A stretch of DNA of 64,000 bases from Ursus arctos (lineage: Eukaryota > Chordata > Mammalia > Carnivora > Ursidae), in the NCBI RefSeq assembly GCF_023065955.2, contig NW_026622875.1, positions 11,138,501 to 11,202,500 of the forward strand, in the 5' to 3' direction. Of the stretch, positions 11,969 through 22,985 are shown piece by piece. A program made the translations under genes and the position numbers. The stretch's first letter is position 1. Each line of letters begins with the position of its first letter. The notes under the pieces were generated by a model. The model did not search any database. It was not told where the DNA came from and saw only the letters and a list, made by a program, of their open reading frames with translations.

Positions 11969-12961
11969 AATTATGCAATTCTATTAAGAATTAAGTGACA
12001 AAATGTACATTGAAAAACTTGTAAACTGAAAAAGCCCTATTCAAACATCTTTAGCCCCCACCCCCAACCCTAAGAATAAAAGTTCGTTGACTTATTATTC
12101 ATTCACTTATATACTCACTCACTAAACACTAATTGGCTTGGGTAAGACATCATTCTTACTTTTAAAGATCTTTTAAGCAAGGGGAGAAAAGCCCTGCTTA
12201 GCATCTTTTATTGTAAGAGGAAAAGGAAACTTGCTATGAGTGTGGCCTAAAGGGGTATGAATATTCCCTCCTCATTTTCTCCATCACTGGTGCACAAACA
12301 CTGTTCAGTCTTAAAAGGGAGAAGACACTTGTATGCAAATTTGTGGAACCAGTTTTTCTTCTTTCGGACTAGGTAGGAATTCTGAACCTGGAAAAGTGGG
12401 AAGAGAAGTGGAAAGGATGGAGTTGGCAGAACGGGGAGAAGTTCTGGCCCTTGGTTATCCTTATGGAAGGCCACCACCCAGCGGCTCTAGCCTTTTGGAG
12501 TGTTCCTGGATGGAGGGCAGGGATGTAGATACTGTATGTAGGAATGAAGGTAGACAGGGAGATCAAGACTCTGACGAAAACTAGAAATGAACAGTTGGTA
12601 AACAAGCCATCACTTTTATGTAAAATTCCCTGTGTTATCTTTTCTTGAACCTAAGAAATATTTGCAAAGGCTTTTATATTACTTCTGTTATTTCTACCTA
12701 AATGTGTGTGTGTGTGTGTATACATACACATTATTTTAAATGTAGATACTATAAAAATAAAAATAAGCTTAAAATTTGGTTTATTTTCAAGGTTCTTTCA
12801 CCAACCTGAACGGCCTAGCATCTAACAGGAATGATTATTTAAATGTTTTAAGTATTTACTAAGATTATTACAATTTATATAAATATTTTCTTTTTAAGAC
12901 ACAAACTTAGAAAATAAAGCATCATTTAAATAATTTCAACAACTAGAAAATACATTTTCTA
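11969..12961. other. unique non-coding DNA with short (TG)n
   Basis: No gene recognised. A short TG run lies at about 12705-12720. Overlapping short frames on both strands between 12247 and 12605 suggest chance openness, not a gene. Confidence 0.4.
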
Positions 12962-13161
12962 GGGGCACCTGGTGGCTCAGTCAGTTAAGCATCTGACTCT
13001 TGGTTTCAGCTCAGGTCATGATCTCATGAGCCCTGGGATCCAGCCCCAAGTTGGGCTCCACATTCAGCAGGGAGTCTCCTTGAAGATTTTCTCCCTCTGC
13101 CCCTTCCCTCACTCAAGTTCTCTCTCTCTCTCCAAAATAGTCTTAAAAAAAAAAAAAAAAA
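12962..13161 (+). mobile_element. CAN-SINE
   Basis: Forward copy from 'ggggcacctggtggctcag' through 'tcatgatctcatgagccctgggatcc' to a poly-A tail of about 17 bases. More diverged in its core than the young copies; the AATAAA-type tail is lost. Confidence 0.9.
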
Positions 13162-14070
13162 TCTAAAAAGGCACTCAGTTAACACTGATAAACACCCTTG
13201 TCTCTGTGTGAATTAAACCCAAATAATAACTCTCCCTGTTAATCTGTCTTCTGGACATCTCCCATACTTCCAGCTACTCGATGGATATTCACATTTGGGA
13301 AAAACACTCCATTTGTTTTAAACTGAATTAATTTCTCTTCCAAAAGGTGATCCTTATTCTGAGCTTTCTCAGAACATCTTAGAATCATTTTTAATCAGTC
13401 TTTTCTTTTCATCCATGACCAGTATCTTCATCTTTTTCTATCTGCAGTACTCCGTGTTATGGGAGTCCCTTCCGAGCCTCTGATATCATGGGGCTATGGC
13501 ATTACTCATCTCTCTTGGGAAGAATATGGTATTAATAAGTTGTGACTAATAACCAAGTTGCAAAAAGACCCCTGTGCCCTTTTCCCATTCATTTCCCACA
13601 AGACAAATTATACATACTGTAACAAGGAGAGAAGACAAATTACACATTTTGCAAATTCCTGTGAGAAATCCCTCTTTGTCTAGCCAATTATGTATATTTG
13701 CTACTTGAAGTTTATCTTAGAGAATAGAAGAAAATCTTGTCTTTCGGCACCCAAGTGAGGTTAAGGATGTTGTGATTTGATGTCAGCATTGAACATGCCG
13801 CAAATGAATAAAGAATTATAATTGGATGCCACTTGGGGTCTTGGTTTCTGTCCCGGGGAAGGTAACAAAACAAATTAGAACATATTACCGCATTCAAGTC
13901 ATTGCTAGGTAACTGCCTGCAAGCCTGTCTTTGGGCTATAAGCAAAGCAGTTTTAGGTGTTTGCCCAAGTGAGGTTAGGTGTCCAGGGTACTTGGACTTT
14001 GAAGAAATGTCACCTCTGCTGGAGGAGGACTGTGAAGAGTGCGTGTAATATCTGCTTATTGCCTAGGATT
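13162..14070. other. unique non-coding DNA with small repeated words
   Basis: 'cccaagtgaggtta' occurs at about 13750 and 13964, and 'agacaaatta(t/c)acat' at about 13602 and 13635. These are short local similarities of unclear origin. No gene recognised. Confidence 0.4.
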
Positions 14071-14441
14071 TTCTTTTTTTTTTAAATATTTTTTATTATA
14101 TTATGTTAGTCACCATACAGTACATCCCTGGTTTTTGATGTAAAGTTCGATGATTCATTAGTTGCGTGTAACACCCAGTGCACCATGCAATACGTGCCCT
14201 CCTTACTACCCATCACCAGCCTATCCCATTCCCTCACCCCCCTCCCCTCCGAAGCCCTCAGTTTGTTTCTCAGAGTCCATAGTCTCTCATGCTTCACTCC
14301 GCCCTCTGATTACCCCCCCTTTCTTTATCCCTTTCTTCCCCTACCGATCTTCCTAGTTCTTATGTTCCATAGATGAGAGAAACCATATGATAATTGTCTT
14401 TCTCTGCTTGACTTATTTCACTTAGCATAATCTCCTCCAGT
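14071..14441 (-). mobile_element. carnivore L1 3' UTR end, antisense, 5'-truncated
   Basis: Begins with poly-T and 'attatgttagtcaccatacag' (reversed L1 3' terminus), then 'gtgtaacacccagtgcaccatgc', the C-rich 'ctcacccccctcccctccg' stretch, 'cagagtccatagtctctcatg' and 'gcttgacttatttcacttagc'. I recognise this as the lineage-specific carnivore L1 3' UTR. The element stops abruptly after 'aatctcctccag', which is typical 5' truncation. Confidence 0.88.
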
Positions 14442-14799
14442 GATTCGATAGTAAAGGAGTGAAAAAACAAAACAAAACAAAACAAAAAACCTTTTTAAAT
14501 GGTCTCTTGTCTTAATGTCCTAAAACTGTTGTCCCATCGTAATGGAACTAAAGCAAGGCCTGGTCAGACAAATGTCAGTCTCTAATTTGTGTAGGTCCAA
14601 GACATTAAAAGATTATCACCTACTATGTAAATGCATAGGCAGCCGTGGAAACTCTCTATGTCGAAGAAACGTCACAAAAGTGCTGTTCTCAGTCCTCAGC
14701 TGCCTACCTGATGTCTCCATGTGGACACATCTGAATCTTAACATAGATAATCTGAACGTTTTTGAAAGTATTATTAATTACTAATTGGCATTCTCTTTT
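14442..14799. other. unique non-coding DNA
   Basis: Starts with an AAAAC-rich tract. The 80-codon frame at 14542-14784 has no domain I recognise. Confidence 0.4.
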
Positions 14800-15300
14800 T
14801 TATCTTCCAGATATGATAGATGCTGAAAGAGGTATATTAAAATCTCCCATCATGAAGGTATTTTATCATATTCTCTTGATAGATATTCCTAATAGTTATT
14901 TTTTATATGAGTATAGTTGCCACGTTGTTTAATGCATAGGCTCACGGCTGCTGTGTTTCCTTCACGATTATGCCTGTATCATAACATAGTGTCTCTCTGT
15001 CCTAGTTTCTTATTCTTATATTTCCCCTTGACTAGTATTTGCCACTCCTGATATTTTTATTCGCATTTCTTAGCATCTCTTTGATCATCCATGTATTTTC
15101 TAATTTTATTTATCACATCAAGTATGTTTGTTGTACATAATAGGTAACCGTTTTTTTTAAAAACCAAATTTGACATCTTGTCTTCTGTATGAGACTTGAA
15201 TTAATTTGTGTTTAGTGTATAAAGTAATATACTTGATGTTACTCCTTTAGTCTTTCTTAGTAATGCTATTTATTTTAGTTTTTTTCTTTACACTTCTCCT
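14800..15300 (-). mobile_element. L1 ORF2 fragment, antisense, degraded
   Basis: Resembles the antisense of the start of L1 ORF2 (endonuclease region): 'aaatctcccatcatgaagg', 'tattctcttgatagatattcc', 'cacgattatgcctgtatcat', 'tttgtgtttagtgtataaa'. Many substitutions, no frame remains open. Confidence 0.5.
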
Positions 15301-15327
15301 TTAAAGAGTGTGAATTGTTGTTGTTGT

Positions 15328-15424
15328 TTAATTATGCAGTACTTCACAAATGTGTACACACCGTGTGAAGGGGTCGTGCTAATCTTTGCATTATTCCATT
15401 TTGATATAAAAGTTGCAGGAGTTT
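15328..15424 (-). pseudogene. U6 snRNA pseudogene
   Basis: The reverse complement follows U6 small nuclear RNA over nearly its whole length. Read on the plus strand, 'gtacttcacaaatgtgt' matches the reversed 3' stem, 'ggggtcgtgctaatcttt' matches the reversed AGATTAGCATGGCCCC block, and 'ttccattttgatataaaagttgc' matches the reversed 5' part. Substitutions and small deletions across the catalytic and stem regions make it a dead copy. U6 retrocopies are common in mammals and are usually made by the L1 machinery. It lies just beyond an antisense L1 relic. Confidence 0.82.
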
Positions 15425-15469
15425 GCATGGATCATGTGTGTTAGTTCCCCTTTGCAAAACTAAATTCTT

Positions 15470-16067
15470 GACCTCTCTTTCCAGAGCTTCTGGAAAGATT
15501 TCTCTTTCCTGATCTTCTCTCAAGCCAGATTCTGGGAGTCAACTGTCATTCCTGTTCTTTTCCTCATATTCACTTCCAGTCTTTCAGTAAATTCTGTTCG
15601 TGTCTGAAATACCCTTCCACCTCTCTGCACTACCGTGGCTACCACTCTAGTCCAAGCAACTCTCATTGTTCCCCTAGATAGCTGTAGTAATTTCCCCTGA
15701 TTTCCCTATTCCCAATAAAGAAAAATATGTAACAATTGCACAATTCTTATGAGAAATTCCTTTTTGTATTTGTCTTGTTTCCCACCAGTACATTTTCCAT
15801 ACAACCTTTAAAAATATATAAAACCTGATCATATTGTCTACTTTGTCCAAAGCCCTTTGATAGCTTCCTTGTAGGAAGAAATGTCAAATTCCACGTGAAA
15901 CAAAATTTCAGATCCTTAGAATGGCTTGATGCAAATTTATATGATCTGACCCCCACCCTTATTCTTTAACCTCATGACATATATACATATTCTTTTTGCT
16001 GAAAATGCTCCAGACACACTGACCTTCCCTCCGCTGCTGCTTCTGCTGCTACTTCTTCTTTAAAGAT

Positions 16068-16098
<31 letters not shown>

Positions 16099-16720
16099 TT
16101 TGAGAGAGAGAGAGAGAGAGAAAGAGAAAGCAGGGGCAGGGGGAAGGGCAGAGGGAGAGGGAGAGAGAATCTGAAGCAGAGTCCACGCTAAGTGTGGAGC
16201 CCAATGTGGGGCTCTGTCCCATGACCCTGAGATCACTACCCTGAAATCATGACCTGAGCCAAAACCAAGAGTTGGGCACTTAACCAAATAAGCCACCCTG
16301 GCGTGCCTTCCCTCTGCTTCGTAAATGTACCAACCCCATTCACACTTCTGGAACCTCTGATGCCCTGTTCCATTGGCCAGGAATAATCTCTCCCCCTAAT
16401 CTTTGTATCACTTTTTACCTCTTGTTGGTCAGATTTGTTCTTAAATACTCCCATCTCAAAAGAACCTTAACTTGTTATTCAGTCAATGGTAGGGTCTTGT
16501 TCTCCATCATGCTTACTTATTACAATTTACAATTAAGTCTGTCTTTGTGTGCTTACTTATACACTGTCTTTTGTCTGTTGTTTTCCTCATGAGTCTATAC
16601 ATGCCAAGGTAACAGAGACCACCCTGTCTGGTTCACTGATGTAGCCAGTACCCCAGTACTCAGCACAGTTTCAGGCACATCAGGTAGTGCCTGGTAAATA
16701 TTTCTTGAATGAGTAAACAC
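15470..16720 (+). repeat. L2 LINE 3' region, split by a SINE
   Basis: Forward L2 pattern: 'gtccaaagccctttgatagctt' with 'atatgatctgacccc' near 15850-15950, 'gctccagacacactgaccttcc' near 16007, then after the SINE 'gttccattggccaggaat' and the terminal block 'cagcacagtttcaggcacatc' ... 'tggtaaatatttcttgaatgag'. The 3' terminus is near 16710. A CAN-SINE at 16060-16307 interrupts it. Confidence 0.7.
16060..16307 (-). mobile_element. CAN-SINE, antisense, with (TTTA)n tail
   Basis: A TTTA tract of about nine units is followed by a GA-rich block and the reversed core, ending 'agccaccctggcgtgcc'. A plausible target-site duplication is ccttccctc(c/t)gct, at about 16023 and 16306. The insertion lies within an L2 relic, so it is younger than that. 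Confidence 0.92.
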
Positions 16721-17929
16721 GTGATTGAATGTATCAACAATGTCAATAAAACCCCAGTTACTCCATAGGAGTACATTTAGACCCCCAAATTAACAAGAGA
16801 TATGCAATACAAGAATTCTGATTAATTTATGTTTAACTCAAGCAAATGCAGTTAGGAAAGTCTTCACTTAGAACAACAAACTTATTTCCTAGGCATCAGT
16901 GTTTATGGAACCTAAACTCAAAATTTTGGTAGGTGCTGAATTTGGAAGGCTCTGTCTTCTACTCCTACTATCAATTCTTATATACAATAACAGTGACTTA
17001 AACTAATGAAAGTATCTTATAACATGTTTTTAATCCTATCAATAATGATAAGCTTAATGAATACAGCTGGTTCTTATCTGAATATATATATTACTATGCC
17101 AATAGGCTAAACTTTTTTTTTTCTAGTAGAAAATGCACTATAAGTTTAAGAGTTTGTTTTGTATTATTTTTTGCTGCTTTTTAGAAAATCTATTTATAAA
17201 ATGGGTACACCCTGTAATGTCTTTCTTTAGAAACAGGACTAAAAGAAAAAAAATTCAATTCCATACATTGATTAATGGATAAAAGTAAGAACCATAGTCT
17301 TGCCAGAAAAAAAGAAAAAAAGAAAGTCTGACAACTAAAATTTAGGATTATGTCTGAAATCCCATTCAGGAGGAAACAGTAAAATACAAAGTTTCAAAAG
17401 CAGACACCAAAGAATGAGGGCAAGGTCAAAGTAAAACATTTTATGAGACTTGAAAAGTAGAACTTTAAAAAGTACGATAGCTTATGATGTGGCTTAATCT
17501 AAAGAAAAATGAAATGTCTCAATAAGACATCAGCTAGAACTTATCATTTTCCCATTTTATGCTTCTCACTGGTGGCACTTTGCAGAGAGATACCCAACTA
17601 CTTTCATTAATGACTTTTTTACCATATTGGTTCCGTCATTAGAGGAGAATACAATTTTCTCCCTTAATTGAAAAAGCAAATTTGTGACTGCAATATTTAC
17701 TATTGGGAAAGAGTATCTTAAGAGAAAAATTTTGTTTGTTTGTTTCTTTTCTTTTTTTTTCTTTTTTTTTTTTTTTTTTACTCTTTTAGAAGAAAAAAGA
17801 ATATTATCTAAATCCCTTGGCTTTAGAAGCAGTTGATTTCACACCCAATAGAGTAGAAGAAAGAAAGTGAGAAATACGTAACAAGATGAGGAATGCCAGG
17901 AACTTTTGGCTAGCTAACCCATGTCCAAT
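16721..17929. other. unique non-coding DNA with T-rich tract
   Basis: No gene recognised. A poly-T/CTTTT tract lies at about 17735-17780. Confidence 0.45.
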
Positions 17930-18345
17930 GCTCCTCTTTTGCCTGCCAACAAAACAGAAGATGGAAAAGTTAAATACTTAATATCCCAGTAACCCATGTA
18001 ACTAGAGGGCGGCTGCATCTTATAGCTGTCTTGAGCCAATAAAACCTAAGTGGAAATCTGCTGGGGGGATTTGGGGAAAGGATATATTTTTTTTTTTTCT
18101 GACAGAAATATTAGTCACACCCTTGGCAGTACCCTGACCCCACCTTTTCTGCCAGGAATGTGAATGTGTAGTCTGGTGCTATGGAAGCCTTCTTGCAGTC
18201 CTGTGGAAAAGCTGAGTGCTGCCCTCATGTTGCTGAGCTGCTGAATCAATGTCAGCAGCTACTGAACTCCAGACTTCTTATTAGGTGAAAATAAATTTTA
18301 TTTCTTAAACCACTCTTTCCTTTTACATGGAGCCAAAAGCATTCC
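17930..18345 (+). repeat. ancient interspersed repeat, family not named
   Basis: Old mammalian repeat blocks in forward order: 'gagccaataaaacctaagtgg', 'aatctgctggggggatttgggg', 'tatggaagccttcttgcagtcc', 'ttgctgagctgctgaatcaatg', 'ccagacttcttattaggtgaaaataaa' and 'cttaaaccac'. The order fits a mammal-wide LTR-type element ending in an A-rich/polyadenylation-like block. Confidence 0.5.
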
Positions 18346-18556
18346 TGCCTTTACATGAGAAGAAAACTGAAACAAGTCCTTTAATAGATAGTGGATTTCA
18401 GCATTCTGATGCAGTCAACTACACAATTATTGATCCCTTACCATTCAGCAAGTTCTTAAAGTTTTAGTGTAGTTTTAAATTTTAATATTTGCGCATGTAT
18501 AAATACTACAAACCTCCAAATAAGAAAACTTGAAAAAAGTTCATTACTTTTTTTAA

Positions 18557-18562
18557 AAAGAC

Positions 18563-18601
<39 letters not shown>

Positions 18602-18779
18602 GGAGAGACAGAGAGTGAGTGTGGGGAGGGGCAGAGAGAGAGAGAGGGAGAGAGAGAAGAGAATCCCAAGCAGACTCCCTGCTGAGCCCCACTGGGGCTC
18701 CATCCCAGGACCCTGAGATCATGACCTGACCTGAAGTCAAGAGCCAGATGCTTAACCAACTGAACCACACAGGCGCCCC
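18557..18779 (-). mobile_element. CAN-SINE, antisense, with (TTTA)n tail
   Basis: About ten TTTA units (18565-18602), a GA-rich block, and the reversed core ending 'gaaccacacaggcgcccc'. The SINE is otherwise complete. Confidence 0.92.
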
Positions 18780-18990
18780 TACTCTTATCTCTTCTACACG
18801 TTTTGATATTATTTTTTGAATAAGTATATTTATATATTTTTACATTATATTATAAATAACATATATTTTGAATAATGTTTTTAATACTTTTATTAATGAA
18901 ATAAATTAATGGTTTAATTAGTTAATTAATTACTTTCAGGCAGTGTTTGCCACCTTTATTCAGAAAGACTAAATCAATAAACTGAAATTA
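18780..18990. other. AT-rich spacer between SINEs
   Basis: Mostly A/T words such as 'taattaattac'. No element recognised. Confidence 0.4.
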
Positions 18991-19003
18991 GAAGTCTGTT
19001 GAT

Positions 19004-19160
19004 CGGGTGGCTCAGTTGGTTAAGTGTCCAACTCTTGGTTTCAGCTCAGGTTATGATCTCAGGGTGGTGAGATCAAGCCCTGTGTCAGGCTCCAGCTGAA
19101 GTCTGCTTAAGATTCTCTCACTCTTTTGCTGAACAGCAAAAAGAGAAAATAATTTTTTTT
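19004..19160 (+). mobile_element. CAN-SINE, first unit of a head-to-tail dimer
   Basis: Begins at 'gggtggctcagttgg', lacking the first few head bases, and runs through 'tgatctcagggtggtgagatc' to a short, atypical tail ending near 'aaataattttttttaaat'. It is followed after about 10 bases by a second SINE in the same orientation. There is no target-site duplication of its own; see the dimer feature. Confidence 0.85.
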
Positions 19161-19170
19161 AAATGAAGAA

Positions 19171-19375
19171 GGGGGTGCCTGGGGGCTCAGTTGGTTAAAT
19201 GTCTGCTTTCAGCTCAGGTCGTGATCTCAGGGTCCTGGGATAGAGCTCTGTGTCAGGCTCCCTGCTCAGCAGGGAGTCTGCTTCTCCCTCTCCCTTTGCC
19301 CCTTCCCTCTCTCCTGCTCTCTTTCTTGCTCACTTTCTCTCAAATAAATGAAGTCTTTAAAAAAAAAAGAAAAAA
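19171..19375 (+). mobile_element. CAN-SINE, second unit of a head-to-tail dimer
   Basis: Complete forward copy from 'gggggtgcctgggggctcag' to the 'caaataaatgaagtcttt' tail and poly-A. The word after its tail, 'gaggtctgttgatc' (19376-19389), matches 'gaagtctgttgatc' at 18991-19004, just before the first unit, with one mismatch. The pair is thus bracketed by a single 14-bp duplication. Confidence 0.9.
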
Positions 19376-19605
19376 GAGGTCTGTTGATCAAAAGTCCTAG
19401 AAATAAATAAGTATATATGAAGTTGAAATATAATTAAACTTTCACATGAGGCTTGTTGTAAGTTAGTATCATTTACACTTCTAAAGTTACTGAAGCTTAA
19501 ACTGCACTATGACTTTTAAGAGGCCCTGTATGGTACTGGTAAGCACTGGTATAAAAAGGAAAAAAAAGACATGGTCCTTAAATTTAAGACATTGCAGCCT
19601 AATAT

Positions 19606-19790
19606 AAAGTTTCTCCATCCTGGCTGCACACTAAATTACAGCAGAGATTAAAGCAACACCACTCCCCACTGCACAGTTTCCAGCCTGCATCCCTAGCATT
19701 ATGGTCTCATTGGTCTGGGGTGGAGCCCGATATCAGCACTGTGTACGCCCCTGTGATCCTAATGTCCAGTCAGAGTTGAGAACCAATCAT
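19606..19790. mobile_element. hAT-type DNA transposon relic (MER20-like)
   Basis: Begins 'aaagtttctccatcctggctgcaca' and ends 'taatgtccagtcagagttgagaacc', giving diverged terminal inverted repeats. The inside has the paired 'ggtctggggtggagccc' block. This matches the layout of short non-autonomous Charlie-group elements. The exact family is from memory. Confidence 0.6.
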
Positions 19791-20214
19791 GTACTGGGTA
19801 AGCATTCATATTCATTTCCAATGAAGCTGGGCAAAAAAGCTTTTTTCCAAGGTGGGCTAATCTATGAGGTAGAGTAGGAAAGAATGTGTTTGACAAACCT
19901 AATCAGCATGGGGGTAGCAGTCATCCTTTACACTCAGGACTTCAAGATGGCAATTAATCGTCATGAGTGGAGTATCTGTAACAGTCTTGCTTATGATTTT
20001 TTTCTGGGTAAACAATGGGTAACCTTGTAATTATATTTCATTTATTTGAGATTTTTCCTATATTGCTTTGTGTACTTGAGAAAGGGATATGAAGGCACGG
20101 ACTAAAAGATTTTCTACATTTAGCCTCCTCTATCAAATTAGAAATTAATAATAGATGTACAATGATGATGATAATAAGTAGATGTGTTAATATTTTGGTT
20201 ATTTTATAAGAAGA

Positions 20215-20345
20215 GGATTGATCATGTAACAAACATTGGTTGAGCACCTGCTTCATGACAAGTATCTTTCTAGACACTGAGAGCACACAGAACAGCACAG
20301 AAGAGATCCTTTCCTTAGAGGCCTGTAGTCTAATGGGGTAATTCT
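20215..20345 (-). repeat. L2 3' fragment, antisense
   Basis: 'acattggttgagcacctgcttcatgac', 'tctttctagacactgagagcac' and 'tagaggcctgtagtctaatgg' follow the reversed L2 3' end ('gagcacctactatgtgccaggcactg'). Confidence 0.6.
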
Positions 20346-20743
20346 ATTTCCTCAGACTTTTTTGCTTAAAAATACATAATTTCTCTATGAAGCATATTTA
20401 TATAAAAAGTTCTCATGCACTTTTTTTTAACGAGTAACATTTTAGAATGTTTTTTTACTTCAAAACAACACAGATTTGTTTTTGCGGCAGAGTTGGCCAT
20501 ACTTCCTGGTTGTTAAAAAAAATTGATAAATAAAATACAAAGCAAAAAGAGGAAAAATTTGGATTAAAAAAATTGCTTAATCCCGGAATTAACTGTGGAT
20601 AATATTTTGTCATGTTTTCCAGACATTTTTCCATACACAGAAACACACATTTCAGAAAATGAAATCATACCTTTATGAAACAGATTAAGACACTTATAAT
20701 TTAAAATACAATGTAATCAAATCACTATATTTTGGTACAAAGT
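20346..20743. other. unique AT-rich DNA
   Basis: No recognised element. Short hydrophobic frame at 20455-20646 on the minus strand is unsupported. Confidence 0.4.
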
Positions 20744-20775
20744 ATATTAAGGTATTTTATTTTATTTTTATTATT

Positions 20776-20966
20776 TAAAAATTTTATTTATTTATTTGTG
20801 AGAGACAGAGAGAAGGGAAGAGCGCACAAGCAGAGGAGCAGCAGGCAGAGGGAGAAGCAGGCTCACCGCTGAGCAGGGAGCCTGATGTGGGGCTCGATCC
20901 CAGGACCCCGGGGTCATGACCTGAGCCGAAGGTAGATGTTTAACTATCTAGCCACCCAGGCACCCC
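20776..20966 (-). mobile_element. CAN-SINE, antisense
   Basis: Reversed SINE from 'aaaaattttatttatttattt' to 'agccacccaggcacccc'. A slightly diverged target-site duplication, atattaa(gg/tc)tatttta, lies at 20744-20759 and 20967-20982, which suggests an older insertion than the perfect ones. Confidence 0.92.
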
Positions 20967-20984
20967 ATATTAATCTATTTTAAA

Positions 20985-21420
20985 AACAAAAACTTCTAAA
21001 GCAGTATCCTTGTCAGAAGGAACAGAAATTGACCCAGTTAGATTCAAAAGTGAAGATTTATTTTAAGAATTCACGTAGCAATAAGGGAACTGGAAATACT
21101 TCCAAAATGCAGAACAGCCAGACCTCTTAGAGATGGCTCTAGTGTTCAGGAATTGGAAGATGTTTCAGGTTCCAGACTAATCTTATTGATTAGGTAATGG
21201 TGAGACTCCCTCAGCTTCAGGTTTTCTTCTTTAGGATCTCCTCTTACTGCTGCACCAACGCTGTTCAGCTCCATTTGCTCTGTTTCCCTGCTGCGTCTCT
21301 TCTTATGTGACTTGTCACTGTCAACTCGATGATGCTTCCACCAAACACGTATGCTTATTTTAACACCACTCATGCAGCCCAACTTGCCATAAAGTTACTA
21401 ATATCAACCTATCGCTCAGA
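20985..21420 (+). repeat. possible old LTR-type repeat
   Basis: 'gtcagaaggaacagaaattgac', 'gaagatttattttaagaattcacg' and 'ggaactggaaatacttccaaaatgc' resemble the start of a mammal-wide repeat of the 'gagatttattttaaggaattggctc' type. A similar beginning is seen at 47222. The assignment is uncertain. A reverse frame at 21146-21382 has no support. Confidence 0.35.
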
Positions 21421-22140
21421 CGCACACACATACACACGTGTGCGTGAATCCTGACGAAAACGTTCCAACACAAGAGGTTGATTACATGTTCATTTGAGCA
21501 CATTTACATTCATGTTTCCCCATGACTTGACTGCACTCGTGTTTTCAGCCAACAGAAACTCGTACTTTCTAGTTCAATTTCAGCCGATGGAAAAGTGGTC
21601 CTTTACACGCTTGGCTGACGAGCTTTCTCTACCATGCTACCCTCATCATCAGAGATGAGTGGATTCTGCAGCATGTATGAAAATGATAATGCTGGATCTT
21701 TTACAAAAACTAAAGCAAAAAAAAATGAAAGTATGCTGGGTGGCTGCTGAAATGAGAGTTTGGAGACTATTCGAGATGCTTTCGAGGAAATGGTCAAGGT
21801 CTGAAGGGACAGATAACGTGGTGTGGGAGGGGCGGGGCATGGAATCCTTTGCATTTCAGCAATTATAGCATCTTGCTGCTGCAGCTCAAAGAAATGGCTG
21901 GAAGCAAGTCATGATGTCAGGCGACTGCCAGTGTGTGGTATAAGTGACCATCCTCAGACTGCACCAGTAGCCTTCAGACTGCAGAACGCTTCTGTCTGGA
22001 GGGTACATGAAGGCAATTCAATTTCTAGACTCTTCTAGGGATGCACTTCACTGAAACAGATGTGCCTGAATCATGTTAAGATGTTAAGTCAGTTCTTTTT
22101 CTCTCACAATTGTCCTTCCCCTCCTTTACTCCCACCCACA
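21421..22140. other. unique non-coding DNA
   Basis: Includes short CA/TG-rich text at 21425-21445. Several short overlapping frames on both strands (21603-22038) indicate open low-complexity sequence, not a gene. Confidence 0.4.
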
Positions 22141-22153
22141 CTGAAACTTTTCT

Positions 22154-22348
22154 TTTTTCTTTTTTTAAAGATTTTATTTATTTATTTGAAGGAGAGGGAG
22201 AGAGCTCACATGAGTGGGATAAGGGGTGGAGGGACAGGCAGACTCCCTGCTGAACATGGAGCCTGACTTGGGGCTTGATCCCAGGACCCTGAGATCATGA
22301 CCTGAACTGAAGTCAGACACATAACTGACTGAGCCACGCAGGCATCCC
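22154..22348 (-). mobile_element. CAN-SINE, antisense, with target-site duplication
   Basis: T-rich tail, 'aaagattttatttatttatttg', GA-rich block and reversed head ending 'gccacgcaggcatcccc'. The flanks carry ctgaaactttt(t)ct at 22141 and 22349, differing only by one T. Confidence 0.93.
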
Positions 22349-22484
22349 CTGAAACTTTTTCTGGGATGTAAAAGCTTCCACATCCCAGTTAATGGGAAAA
22401 CTTAAAAGAATGGTATCTTTAAGTCTTTTGAAATCAAGGCATCATTATATAAGGCTTATCTTTCCTCTTTTTTATTTAGTCATT

Positions 22485-22985
22485 TTTGTAAGCAGAATTC
22501 CAGGAAGGTCCCTAAGATTCCCACCCCCTGATATACAACATGCTGTGTATTCCTCCCTCCTGGAGAATGAGTAGCACCTGTGGGTATTATGGAATAGTCA
22601 CTCCTAAGATTACATTACAGTGTATAAGACTATCTTAACAGACCAGAGGGAGAGATTTTTCTGGGATGGCTTGTGCAAACAACATGGAACAAGGAACTGA
22701 GAGTGGCCCCTGGCTGACAGCCAGCAGCCAAGTTTTAAAGCTGCAAGGAACTAAATCCTGCCAAAAACCACCTTGGAAGAGAATCATGGAGTTCAGAGAA
22801 TAAAATGGCCCTGCTGACATCTAATGAGATTACAGCAGTGTTATGAGACCCTGAGCAGAGATCCCAGTTAAGCCAGGTTGGACTCCTGACCCAAGGAGAC
22901 TGTGAGATGATAAATGTATGTGGCTTTAAGCTGCTATATTTGTGGCACTTTATTACACAGCACAAAAAAGCAATGCAATCTTTCG
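22485..22985 (+). mobile_element. MLT1-type (ERVL-MaLR) solo LTR, forward
   Basis: Blocks in MaLR order: 'gtccctaagattcccaccccctg', 'aagattacattacagtgtataagac', 'acagccagcagccaag', 'ccaccttggaagagaatc', 'gttatgagaccctgagcagag', 'cagttaagccaggttggac', 'gagactgtgagatgataaatg', 'tttaagctgctatatttgtgg' and 'tattacacagcac'. This matches the usual MLT1 LTR 3' half. It is highly diverged. Confidence 0.65.

Noticed and set aside
12325..12345. Octamer-like 'atgcaaat' motif
   Set aside because: An 8-base word expected by chance in AT-rich DNA; no other promoter elements nearby.
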